Origin: Bursaphelenchus xylophilus
Lineage: Eukaryota > Nematoda > Chromadorea > Rhabditida > Aphelenchoididae
DNA: 64,000 bases
Assembly (NCBI GenBank): GCA_904066235.2
Contig: CAJFCV020000004.1
Coordinates: forward strand, 2,728,001-2,792,000
Direction: 5' to 3'
Under the pieces are notes generated by a model. It did not search any database, was not told the DNA's origin, and was given only the letters and a program-made list of their open reading frames with translations. How positions within the stretch are numbered: the stretch's first letter is position 1; every line of letters begins with the position of its first letter. This document shows, in pieces, positions 10,742 to 20,180 of this stretch. The translations under genes were made by a program, and so were the position numbers.

Positions 10742-10915
10742 TTATCCTTCCGGAGCATAGCATCTGCAGGACACTCCATCTTTGCAGAATCCCTTCAGCT
10801 CAAATTGACCAGCGCAGTAGGTGTTGCACGCCGATTCATCGCACTCGAACGCCATCACAGTTGTGGTCATAACCATGACAAAAACGCAGAGAAGGAAGAA
10901 CAATTTGGCTGACAT
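10742..10915 (-). CDS. Secreted CS-alpha-beta defensin-like peptide G
   Basis: This single-exon gene encodes 57 residues. The start at 10915 gives a 22-residue signal peptide ending VMA. The mature chain starts FEC and has spacing C-x4-C-x3-C-x9-C-x5-C-x-C, the closest in the window to classical insect defensin spacing. The chain is short and near-neutral. A TATATAAA box lies 39 bases upstream. Confidence 0.83.
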   Translation of the reverse strand: MSAKLFFLLCVFVMVMTTTVMAFECDESACNTYCAGQFELKGFCKDGVSCRCYAPEG

Positions 10916-10953
10916 TGTAAACAGTAGTTTGTTTCCACACAAACAGCTGCTCG

Positions 10954-10961
10954 TTTATATA
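10954..10961 (-). promoter_or_regulatory. TATA box of peptide gene G
   Basis: TATATAAA on the minus strand, 39 bases before the ATG at 10915. Confidence 0.6.
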
Positions 10962-11511
10962 TTGCAATGACAAAGGATCACGGCTAATATTGATATTTTG
11001 ATGTTCCATTCAAAACAAATTTGCCCATTGATAGGGATTCAAAATTTAATTAGTTTTTGATGAATTTGCATGGGAATACAAAAGAAGTGGTGTTGTGATA
11101 TCCAATGTAATTGGATTTGAAGAAGGCTAACAATAGTTTTTAGGGGGTTTTTGTGTGCTCATATTACAGTCATCTTTTGAACAATGGTGTAAAATTGATG
11201 GAAACTCAACGAAGCGGGACGGCCTTAAAGAACGAAGAAACCGAGGATCCAAGTGATGAAGCTGGAATAAGGAACCCACATACAAACTCTAGAAGCTGGT
11301 AGCGTAAACGTCAGTGATGATGATCCGAAGAAAAACTGTTGAGAACACTCCAGAGAAACCCCAATAAGTCGGAGCTGAAAAGGGACCCAACTCATGAGGA
11401 TGGTCCGGAAATAACCGGAAGAGTGGCAACTCATGAAACTGGGGGTTCAAATGTCGACAGCATCGCCGGAGATCAATTTGTGAAAGAATTGACGCCGTGA
11501 CGAACTGGCAC

Positions 11512-11554
11512 GGTAGACCGTAGTACTATCTTGCCGATAGTACTACGGTCTACC
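11512..11554. repeat. Perfect 19-bp hairpin
   Basis: GGTAGACCGTAGTACTATC, a five-base TTGCC loop, then the exact complement. Outside it, GACGCC at 11491-11496 and GGCGTC at 11570-11575 add an outer inverted pair. Its role is unknown. It could be a transposon scar, a small-RNA hairpin, or a 3' structure of gene H or G. Confidence 0.85.
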
Positions 11555-11734
11555 TTTCTAATCTCTTTTGGCGTCGTCTGCCGCTCTGTTTTTGCCCCAC
11601 AATCAGCAAATGCAGAGAAAATTCAAAATTTTTCATCTCTTTTCTGGCACCTTTTTTTATCACACTACTCCTCTCCCAACAAGTACAGTTCATTTGCAGT
11701 TATTTATTCCAATAACAGTGGTTCAAGCACACGA

Positions 11735-11911
11735 CTACTTTGATTCTCTGCCATCTGGTAACGATCTACGCCAAATCGGACGTCTTGTACTTCCATCTTC
11801 GCAGAAGCACATATTTTTCTCCTTATCCAATGTACAGGGACCAACGCAGAAGTCGCCAACAACGGTAGAGACAACAACGGAAAGGAGCAGGACAAGGAGT
11901 AGAAATTTCAT
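11735..11911 (-). CDS. Secreted four-cysteine peptide H (half-CS-alpha-beta core)
   Basis: This single-exon gene encodes 58 residues. The signal peptide (residues 1-19) is followed by FC and a single C-x3-C-x8-C-x-C module, then a basic arginine-rich tail. The module lacks the first and fourth cysteines of the six-cysteine pattern but keeps the CxxxC...CxC pair that staples helix to strand in CS-alpha-beta peptides. The tail after CxC (DG, then RPI, then R) resembles the same place in gene I (DAAG, then RPI, then R), so it appears to be the single-module relative of the tandem proteins next to it. A TATA box lies 32 bases upstream. Function is inferred only. Confidence 0.72.
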   Translation of the reverse strand: MKFLLLVLLLSVVVSTVVGDFCVGPCTLDKEKNMCFCEDGSTRRPIWRRSLPDGRESK

Positions 11912-11942
11912 TTTGAAACTAACTAATGTAAGAAACAAGCCT

Positions 11943-11950
11943 CTTTTATA
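11943..11950 (-). promoter_or_regulatory. TATA box of peptide gene H
   Basis: TATAAAAG on the minus strand, 32 bases upstream of the ATG. Confidence 0.6.
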
Positions 11951-12264
11951 AATCACAATTTTTTAATTTCAAATGCACCAAAACTTGTTTCGATGTTAAT
12001 TTTAATGGGATCGCGAGAGTTACAAATCTTACGGCAGAATTGAAATTTTGATATGTGATAGACAAATAATGGTATTTCTGATGACTAATAATCATGGTTT
12101 CGCCCAGAGACGCTTGTTTAACATCATAATAAACCTTACTGCCATGATGAATAGACCGTATCATCATTTGAAAAAGGACTATTACCATACCGTCTTGAAC
12201 TTGCAGTACATAAAGCAAGGGCATTCTAATGACAAAATCATCACTTACAGGCCCTCCGAGTGAA

Positions 12265-12606
12265 ATGTTGAAGCTTCATTTCTGCCTATTCCTGACGCTG
12301 ATTGCCTTAGGCAACTCTTTACTCATCCCAACGACACTACCCCCGATTAGGCCCGTTCAAGCAGGAGTGCCGCCAGTTTTGTGCTCAAAGATCTGCGTCA
12401 CGCCAGTGACCATTGTTGGAGAAGGAGGCGAATGCCAGTGCAAAGATGCCGCCGGAATTCAACGCCCAATATCCGACAGAGAAGTTCTGCAAACTCGCAT
12501 CGCTTGCGGATCTATATGCAGTAGTCAACATATACGGTACACTAACTACCCCAGATTTGGGGAAACTTGCCAGTGTCTGAGGAAAGACCCACCTTATCCG
12601 TTGTAA
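12265..12606 (+). CDS. Secreted tandem four-cysteine protein I
   Basis: This single-exon gene encodes 113 residues. The signal peptide (about residues 1-18) is followed by a Pro/Thr-rich linker (TTLPPIRPVQ). Two modules follow: C-x3-C-x12-C-x-C (CSKIC...CQC) and C-x3-C-x16-C-x-C (CGSIC...CQC). The two modules resemble each other and the double module of gene J, so one internal duplication preceded the gene duplication. The start at 12265 was chosen because it aligns with gene J and gives a clean signal peptide. An AATAAA lies at about 12616. I know no named family with this layout; a secreted defence peptide is the best guess. Confidence 0.75.
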   Translation: MLKLHFCLFLTLIALGNSLLIPTTLPPIRPVQAGVPPVLCSKICVTPVTIVGEGGECQCKDAAGIQRPISDREVLQTRIACGSICSSQHIRYTNYPRFGETCQCLRKDPPYPL

Positions 12607-12699
12607 ACAATGATTTTGATGGAATAAACCGACTGTGATCTGCATTCTTTTTTAATGAAAATGTGGAAAATATCATACATATATGTATAGGCCAACTAA

Positions 12700-13143
12700 C
12701 TAGGGAAGTACCCCAAGTGCGACGCTCAGATTTTGATGAAACTTGGCACAAATTTAAAGTAACTTTTTCCAGGAGATATGCGAGGCTCCTGGCTTGAAAT
12801 TTTGCAGAAACAAGCGCAATTTTTTTATCGAAGACACTTTGTCGAAAAATGTAAAATTTTTTTGATAAATTTGAAATCAGAAGTTTCATGTTTATTTCTG
12901 CCGTGGAGAGTAATGTAGCCACAAAAAACAAGTTTTTTCCGTACGAAACAGGCAACGATATGGCCGTAAAGTGTTTTCTTTTGACCGCTCTCCGTGTTTG
13001 GTGTAATCTTTCGGCCGCAAAATGGTTCAATATATTGGCGGTGAAGGTGAAAGCTAAAACTTTCAGGAATTGATACTGGACTATTCCCGGCATGTGTGCA
13101 AAATCAAGAAAACCTGAGCGTCACATTTGGGGTGCTTCCTTTG
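12700..13143. mobile_element. Family B element, complete, TAA target duplication
   Basis: This 444-base palindromic element has ends CTAGGGAAGTACCCC and GGGGTGCTTCCTTTG, flanked on both sides by TAA. The interior carries the family B blocks GCGAGCTAAAA, GAGAGCGGTCA and a TGTGGAAAC-like stretch. A three-base TNA duplication is the pattern of Tc4/Tc5-type elements. It lies between the duplicated genes I and J. Confidence 0.75.
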
Positions 13144-13444
13144 TAAGCGTTGGATCCAAACATTTTTCAAGTATCTATAATACAAAGACGTCTGACATAT
13201 TTAATGTTCTACATAAAAGTTCAATTTTCCTTTTACAGAAAGATAATTTATTCTTTGGAAAGTGGTACGAGTGTCTGTGGTTTATATCATCAAAGCACAT
13301 GTTTAAAATAACAAAAAAAGTCGACATTCTGAAAAGACTGTATCACCATTTCAAAAGCCGGAATTATAATAATTTCCCAGATTTGTAGTACATAAATCAA
13401 CCGATTTAATAAAGCAAATAGGATTAAACAACTTGTCCAGCAAG

Positions 13445-13786
13445 ATGTTCAAGTTGACAGTGTTTGTACTTATCCTTTTCATCGCCTTCGGCGACTCTCA
13501 AGTCATCAAAACGACTCTCCGTCCGGTCCGCCCAATCATGATCGGAGTGCCGCCAGTTTCGTGCGCAAAAATCTGCGTCTCACCGGTGGGAGCCGTTGGA
13601 TTAGGAGGGGAATGTGAGTGCAAAGACGCGGCCGGCAACATTCAAGCCGTATCCGATATGGATGTTCGTAAAAGTCGGATTTTGTGTGGTGCAACTTGTG
13701 TCCGTACAAGCCAACGCTACTCCAACTATCCCAAGTTTGGCGAGGCCTGTAAATGTTTGGCCAGCGAGCCGAATTTCCCATTATAA
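13445..13786 (+). CDS. Secreted tandem four-cysteine protein J
   Basis: A single exon encodes 113 residues, the same length as gene I and clearly its paralogue: signal peptide, Thr/Pro linker, then modules C-x3-C-x12-C-x-C and C-x3-C-x16-C-x-C, both with a GGEC or FGEAC approach to the third cysteine. The C-terminal tail ends in NFPL where I ends in PYPL. The upstream sequence also resembles that of gene I (ACTGTATCACCATTT and GTAGTACATAAAT against CCGTATCATCATTT and GCAGTACATAAAG), so the promoter was duplicated with the gene. Confidence 0.75.
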   Translation: MFKLTVFVLILFIAFGDSQVIKTTLRPVRPIMIGVPPVSCAKICVSPVGAVGLGGECECKDAAGNIQAVSDMDVRKSRILCGATCVRTSQRYSNYPKFGEACKCLASEPNFPL

Positions 13787-13804
13787 AATATAAAGTCCAT
13801 TGTG

Positions 13805-14007
13805 CAGTGGCGGGCCTGATCCTGTGGCAGAAAACGTACCACTTTGCATTCGGGAAGTGTCAAAAAATATAGCAAAATACCTCCCTCTCCAAATGAAAAA
13901 AACTCGGGAGTTTTTTTAGTTGGAGACGTCATTTTGCGGTATTTTTTGGTATTTGCCTCAAGCAAAACGGTACGTTTTTTTTTGCTACTTGATCGGGTTC
14001 GTCACTG
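13805..14007. mobile_element. MITE family A copy
   Basis: Both termini are present (CAGTGGCGGGCCTGATCC, GGGTTCGTCACTG). It lies directly 3' of gene J. Confidence 0.75.
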
Positions 14008-14233
14008 TTGCACAGGAGTTGTGGACTAAAGTTCATAAAATTTCCATTTTAATTATACCTTGAAATAAAACGTTTCTTCTTTTATTGAATTTCGTCTTCC
14101 CATAGATCGCATATTTATTCAGTTTTTTGATTATCCCTCTAAATTAAAGTTGTTATGAAACTTTTTTTCCAATTTTGCGATCAAAATTAAACCATTATGC
14201 AGATTGCACACCCTTTAATTAAAAGCTTCCGGG

Positions 14234-14240
14234 TATATAT
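14234..14240 (+). promoter_or_regulatory. TATA box of gene K
   Basis: TATATAT 37 bases before the ATG at 14277, within an inverted pair CTTCCGGG...CCCGGAG. Confidence 0.5.
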
Positions 14241-14276
14241 TTCCCGGAGAAACCGAATTGTACATTGTCAGTAGCA

Positions 14277-14603
14277 ATGAAAAAGTGGATTATTGTCGTG
14301 TTTTTGATCGCTCTTCAACTATCTGTGTTGTATGCTCAAGAAGAGCCAGATGATGAGCCCGATGAGCCAGACGACACGTCCGATGCTCCGCCCTCACCAA
14401 GTTTTGACTGTAGCTTGATCTGTGTAAATCCAGGAGCTGAATACAAAGGCGGGAAATGTCTTTGTCAAAAACCGAATGGCAAGTGGAAGCTGGTCAAGCC
14501 GTCGAAGCAAATTAAAAAGCAGGAGAAGTGCCTGAAGAAGTGTAGCAAAAAAGGAAAACGGTCCAACGTTCCCAAGTATGGTCAGAAATGTATCTGTAGC
14601 TAG
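14277..14603 (+). CDS. Secreted tandem four-cysteine protein K with acidic spacer
   Basis: This single-exon gene encodes 108 residues. The signal peptide ends in LYA. It is followed by an acidic spacer of about 25 residues (EEPDDEPDEPDD), then two modules C-x3-C-x11-C-x-C and C-x3-C-x15-C-x-C. The second half is very lysine-rich. An acidic pro-region before a cationic cysteine-rich domain is typical of antimicrobial precursors, where it keeps the peptide neutral until processing; no dibasic cleavage site is obvious at the junction. The gene is a distant paralogue of I and J. An AATAAA lies at about 14636. Confidence 0.75.
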   Translation: MKKWIIVVFLIALQLSVLYAQEEPDDEPDEPDDTSDAPPSPSFDCSLICVNPGAEYKGGKCLCQKPNGKWKLVKPSKQIKKQEKCLKKCSKKGKRSNVPKYGQKCICS

Positions 14604-14799
14604 GAGTTTGCAAAGATTGTAAATGTTTAGTAACCAATAAATTGTATCCGGCAAGACGCGCGCTGTTCTGTGCCCAATGATAAAGGTTTTTTGATTTTTT
14701 TGCTGTCAATATATTTACAAGGGCCTAACTAAGACGTCAGAAAAAAGCATCCGTAAATTTATCTCTTCTCTCCTGTCGGTCTATGCAATAAAAGTGATA

Positions 14800-14935
14800 T
14801 ATACTCCCCTACTGTAGTAATAGCTAATAAAATTAGGAAAAGTGGATATATTGCAAGCCTTCGCCAAGTCTCTGCCGAACCTCAACCGAGCGTCCGCCGA
14901 CCATCCAACGCCCTAGCCAGGACTCGTAGGAACAC
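14800..14935. mobile_element. Family E fragment
   Basis: It contains the AATTAGGAAAAGTGG and GCAAGCCTTCGCCAAGTCTC blocks of family E, with no terminal repeat on the left. Confidence 0.55.
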
Positions 14936-14962
14936 TTTTTTTGATCCAAAAAGAAGCCGGAA

Positions 14963-15700
14963 TTAACGAAAAAATTTATTTTTTATAGTTAAACGAGTAT
15001 TCACAGGCACACGTTTTGCATTCAGCTTTTCACGATTATAAATGATCAGTCCCGCCCAGGGCCTTTGACAGAACAGGCAAATATTCCTCCTGTAGCCCGT
15101 TTTACGCCAACGAGCTACACAGCTGGCGCAACCAATAACGTTTCTACAATGTGGGCACTGTACAAAATCTTCTTCAATGGCCTCGAGGCAGATGATGCAT
15201 TCCGAGCCTTCGATCTGCTTGAAAAGCGACGGGATGCCGAGTTCGAGGTCTGCGAAGTCGGAGATGGCTGAAAATCTCTTTTAAATAGATTTTTCAAAGA
15301 TTTGCTCTGAGATACCATCAAAAAAATCACCATTAAACAAAAACTTACCGGTATCTGTCGATTTTCCTCCAAGGCTTTCAAGCAGCACAAAAGCTAATTG
15401 TAAGCACAAACAGAGCCCAGAAAGCCGGATCAAATCTCCTCTACCTTGTGGCATATCACAAGAAGGATCCATTAAAGAAAAATATCTTACACCATGAACA
15501 ATATAAATGAGTATCTCAAAGCTTGAACACAATTTCAACTTGGTAGCAACCTTTTCAAAGTCTTCGTTCAAGGCATCTTTCTCAAATCTCCATTTCAAGG
15601 CCCTGTAGGTTTCCTTAACGAGGAAAATGTTCAGGAAGAAGAAAGCTAACACAATGATCCATTCAGCAGCGGCTTGAAAGAGCTCCAGAGACGAACGCAT
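14963..15700 (-). CDS. RING-type zinc finger membrane protein
   Basis: There are two exons, 15700-15349 and 15267-14963, with a phase-1 intron (GTAAGT donor, TTTTCAG acceptor); 218 residues. The N-terminal half has two or three hydrophobic segments (around residues 12-30, 58-70 and 92-107). The C-terminal half carries a RING-like cross-brace made only of cysteines, four CxxC pairs with spacing C-x2-C-x9-C-x2-C-x5-C-x2-C-x13-C-x2-C, beginning SECIICLE. RING fingers usually recruit E2 ubiquitin-conjugating enzymes, so a membrane-bound E3 ligase is likely. The all-cysteine pattern, without the usual His, also occurs in C4C4 RINGs. It is convergent with peptide gene K. I cannot name an orthologue. 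Confidence 0.78.
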
Positions 15701-16025
15701 TTTTTATAAGGGATGCGTGCGTAAACGACGCGGATTTAGTTTATGCGAAAAAGTGTCTGCTTTGAAGTATTGCGTAACATGACAGAAAAACTTGGAAGAA
15801 GGGTTGCCGACATTTACCGAAATTACGATTTTTCCCTAGTAATTTCCGTCTTGAGCGGGCTGTTGACAACTAGCATATTCGCAATCAAATTCCAAAATTT
15901 TTTACGTTTATTAATACTCCAAAAATTTGAATACATGTAAAATTTGAGAAACTCCACAAAATTGAGATCTTCAGCTAAAATTATTACTGCTTAGAATCTG
16001 AGTTTAAGGCCTAAGATACGGAGAT
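15701..16025. other. Intergenic, nothing recognised
   Basis: A short plus-strand frame at 15743-15940 has no domain or signal peptide and no splice partners. Confidence 0.45.
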
Positions 16026-19000
16026 TTACGCGAATTCATATAATACATGGCCATCTCCATTGTCCTCGGAGATCTTGGAAGCGGGGGAGAAGTCCAATTT
16101 CGGGCGACAAAGCTTTTCGAACTTCTGAAGAGCATTTTTTCAGTTTTTGGGAGAAAAAGTTTCGTATCTTAGCGAACGGATCGACTTACCTCCGAGGTAC
16201 TTCCCTCCGTGACACACCAGATGTAGATGGCGTAGATTGGGATGCAGAGCATCGAAGAGAGGGACAAGAACCAACCAAAGATGTGGGCCCAAAGCGGGAA
16301 GTCGTAGTCGTAGGTGGGCAATCTGACCGGCTTATATTGGAAAAGACCAAAGAGGAAGGTCAGCTGAAAATTTAAATGTTATGAGGTAAAAACCAAAACA
16401 ACAACGTTTGAATCTCACTTTTAGGGCTTGGAAGACGAAATTTCACAGACGTTTTGCTGTCTTTTGTAAAGGACTTCGCCTATTCGCCCCCAAAACTTAC
16501 GATACAAACGCAAGGCGTAGCGAACACCCAGCAGAACTTCCACCACGCCGAGGGATAATAACCAATCATCGATTTGATATGGTCGTACCAAGTGTTGATG
16601 CCCACACACCAAGAAATTGTGATGCATTCGAAGAAGAGCAGCCAAATCAAGGCCCATCCGGAGGCGGCGTAGAAGTCGAAGATTTGGAAGACGTAGAATC
16701 CTCCCTGAAAAAAATTGTTCAAAAATGAAACTATTTTTGAAATTGCGATGATGAACAACAGTAAAACGAATTCTTACATTAGTAACTGTAGCCAGACCAG
16801 CAATATAGGAGATGGCGCATATTGCCAGCACAAACAGCTCTCGGCCATAGCGCCGTCCCCTAATAAGTTGGGGGAATTCGTCGATAATGGCGGTGAAAAA
16901 GCCTTCCATTGTGCAGAACTATAAGAACCGTTTAATTAAATGGCAGAATGGTTAATTTAACAGTAAGCCATGTATTTCCAACGTATCGAGGAGAAAAAAA
17001 ACTTTCATTTTGCCTCACGGCGAAAAGTCTACGCACTTTACGAAAACGTTAATAAGTAAAAAAAATTTGCCAGTAGCTTAAAGACGGCTTTAACGGAAAT
17101 ATCGGAAATATTCCCTAGAACTGTCAACAAGCTTACCTGTGAGTCCACTCCCAAGAACAACACCATCGAGAAGAACAACAACGACCAAACTTGAGTGTAC
17201 GGTAACTGTAGGATTCCCGAGGGATAGGCCAAAAATAAGAGACCTGGGCCGGACTGCGCCACTTCCTGTACCGTTTTTCCCATTTGATTGGCCATAAACC
17301 CGATAAAGGAGAAGATGACGATTCCGGCGAACATCGAAGTCCCGGAGTTCACGCAACAAACCGTTAGGGCTTGTCGATAGACATTGTTGTTGTAGCTGTT
17401 GTAACTTCCCAACGCAACCAAGGCACCGAGACCCAGGCCGTAGGAGAAGAATACCTAAAATAATATGTGAAATAGTATGTATTATACATCTTGTGTTGAT
17501 CGACAAAGATCATTTTAAAATACGCCGCCGCAAAAAGTTCTATGATTTACTTTGGATTATGCATTAAGGTAAAATAGTCCAATGAATACAGGGTGACCCA
17601 AAATAACGGAGACAAAAGATTTCCCGTTTTTTCTGCGACTTATGAAGATTCATGAGTGATTCCTTATTTATACTACAGTACCACGTTAGTGTAGTTTTAT
17701 ATACCGGAAGTTTTGTTGTACGACGCTCTTGTGCCTTGAACCACATCAATATATCCGGAATTATTGTATTTATGAATTGAATACGTTCTAGCGGTTTTAG
17801 CTTTATTCCAAAAAAACTGAATTTTTTATCGAAAAAATATGGAAAAAATGGCGATCTTCAATGTTGAGATTGGTACTACCGTAGAAATAAAAACCGTAGC
17901 CCAGAAACCTACATAACTGCTTGTTTAGAGACGTAGTAGTCTAGCTAAACAAATGAACTTGCCATTTCTGCGGCTGTAGTACAGCCATGCTCTACACAAC
18001 ACAAAGGAACCAAAATTGAGGGCCAAAAAAACGGCGCAAGGCATTTTTGTTTAGCTGTAACTTTTTACTGCGACATGATGACTCCGCCAAATTTTCGTGG
18101 ATTATAGAGAAAGTCTTATAGAATATTACCCACTGTCGCTTGTGTTTCTATAACGCCCGGGTTTCGCGGTGGGACCCTTCCAAAATTTGTCTCCGTTATT
18201 TTGGGTCACCCTGTATATAGAATGGCAATTCGTCGAAAGATATCTTTTTTCGGGCTAGAAATGGGGTATTTTTGGGGCGAGAGAGTACGTTTTGCGCGTC
18301 TTTTCTCTGTCTTCTCTGTGCAATCAAAACAAGGTGTAAAAAACAATAGCGAAGAGTGTATTTCCGGTCACCGGATTCCTCAGTTTGACGTGCATCGTTC
18401 TGAAATCTATTTCTCACCTGAGTCAGCGCATCGAACCAGACCCGACTCTCCAGAAGTTTGGAGAAATTCGGTTTCAAATAAAACTCCAGGCCAGTCGAAG
18501 CGCCAGGCAAAGTGAGGCCCCTGATCAGCAGGAAGAAGAGCATTACGTAAGGGAAGGAGGCAGTGAAGTAGACCACTTTTCCAGTCCACTTGACTCCCTT
18601 GAAGATGCAGAGGTAGCAGACGATCCACACGATCAGCAGATACAAGGCGAGGTCGGTTCGAAGGGCGCCGACTTCTTCGATGCCGGAGGAAACTCCGAGA
18701 ATTCGACGGCTGAAAATTTCAGAGTAAAATGAGTTTAACAAATTGTAATATATTGCTTTTGCGATATGTTTCAGCAGCGACACTTACTCCCAAAACTCGC
18801 GGACTGGCGACTGAACAGCCAAGTCGGCGGCCGAGCAAAACGTGTAATTCACTTTCGGCCCAACAAAGAACTGTTTCTTGTACTCATTCAAGTGGTCCAC
18901 TGTCAGCACTTTGACATTAAAATAGTCTCGGATTGTCCGATTTGAATCGCATTTTACCGGGTCATAGTCGGATCGACAATGAACTGTGTTCCATCTGAAC

Positions 19001-19583
19001 AAAGAGTTGATAAAAAATCAGCAAAAGAATTGGAAACCCCACTCATTATCGCAATTCCTCCACGGAACATTGTCGTCCATGCGGATCGAAAATATCCAAT
19101 ACGCCAAGGCCCAGCTGAGCACCACGATGTAGTAGATGTTTAGCCAGAATGCCATGACTGCAGCGGCAATTCCAACGCCTTTAAAGATGGGGCAGATCTT
19201 GAACATCCCCAGACCCCCCACCGAGACAAGTTGGCCCCAAGTGGTCTCCAAGATGAACATTGGCGCACCGCAAAGCAACAGGGAAATGATATAGGGGATC
19301 AGGAAGGCACCGCCGCCATTCATACCGCACAGGTAGGGGAAACGCCAGACCTGGAGAGCAAATTATATTGTACATGATATTTAAGTCATCTTTTTTTAAA
19401 TTATCTAATTTCAGCTATTCAGCTCTGTTTTAAAGGCTGCAAAAAGGTCAAGAAAACAGTATACGGGCTTACATTGCCAAGTCCGATGGCATATCCGACG
19501 CAGGACATGATGAAGTCGACCCAAGAGCTCCATTTGTCCCTGGGAGGGGTCTCTTCGTGATCAGCCTTCACCGGCTCACCCAT
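16026..19583 (-). CDS. SLC6-family sodium-dependent neurotransmitter/amino-acid transporter
   Basis: There are nine exons: 19583-19473, 19350-19043, 18994-18788, 18709-18418, 17454-17137, 16918-16778, 16704-16501, 16363-16190 and 16124-16026, all phase-consistent; 617 residues, normal for SLC6. Recognisable pieces are the TM1 signature [18 protein letters not shown] in the large extracellular loop, EFWDRRIL with GIEEVG before TM4, the [19 protein letters not shown] segment, and [12 protein letters not shown]. The family couples solute uptake to sodium and chloride through twelve helices. At the TM1 position where monoamine transporters have Asp, this protein has Gly (GYAIGLGN), which favours an amino-acid or GABA/betaine-like substrate. 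The start is the first Met after a possible acceptor at about 19650; a further 5' exon is possible. The substrate cannot be assigned. Confidence 0.93.
17587..18215. mobile_element. TA-flanked palindromic element in an SLC6 intron
   Basis: The terminal inverted repeats are CAGGGTGACCCAAAATAACG, with TA on both outer sides, 629 bases in all. There is no transposase frame. It makes up most of the fourth intron of the transporter gene. Confidence 0.85.
18228..18394. repeat. Family C fragment in an SLC6 intron
   Basis: The interior and right end (CAGTTTGACGTGC) of family C, a few bases from the end of the neighbouring TA element. Confidence 0.65.
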
Positions 19584-19707
19584 GCTGGCGTAGTTGGGCG
19601 GCGGTGTTATCCGTGTCAGAGGTGCGTCGTCCGTCGTTGAAGACCTTAAAAAGGCAAATTATATTTTTTTTCAAAAATAGGGTTGAAAGGTAAAAAAACG
19701 CAAAAGC

Positions 19708-20180
19708 GCTACGACTTTTCGAATCAGCGACAGTTCGAGTCAACGATACCATGGATCGTATCGGTTCGCCGTTGTGTGATTAGAAGAGGCTAGGAGAAGG
19801 CCTAGTTAGTAGAAATAAATAAGATTGATCGGGTCCTAGGATACCTTATCACCTATTTTTAGGTATTTTACATGCACTCACATCAATAATATACCAATAT
19901 AAAAGTTACGAATTTTCGTTTTTTGTCGCAAATTCTGGTCTTGTTTATGTTAAAAAAACTCAGGGTAAAGAAACCTAACGTGAGTAATAGCTAAAATTAG
20001 AAAAAGTGGACTATTGCAAGCCTTCGCCAAGTCTCCGCCGAGCCTTCGCCGAGTATCCAACGGGTTTACCAGGCCTCATAGGCACTTCTACAACCTTTTT
20101 TTTTGGGCATCCATTTTCCCTACGCCTCGTACCGATGGATTTTGTGTTGACCAGAACTGTCGTCGACCCGAAAAGTCTGG
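19708..20180. mobile_element. Family E foldback element, near complete
   Basis: The left end (ACTTTTCGAATCAGCGACAG) and right end (CTGTCGTCGACCCGAAAAGT) are inverted counterparts. The interior has ATTTTACATGCACTCACATC and GCAAGCCTTCGCCAAGTCTC. Confidence 0.7.
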
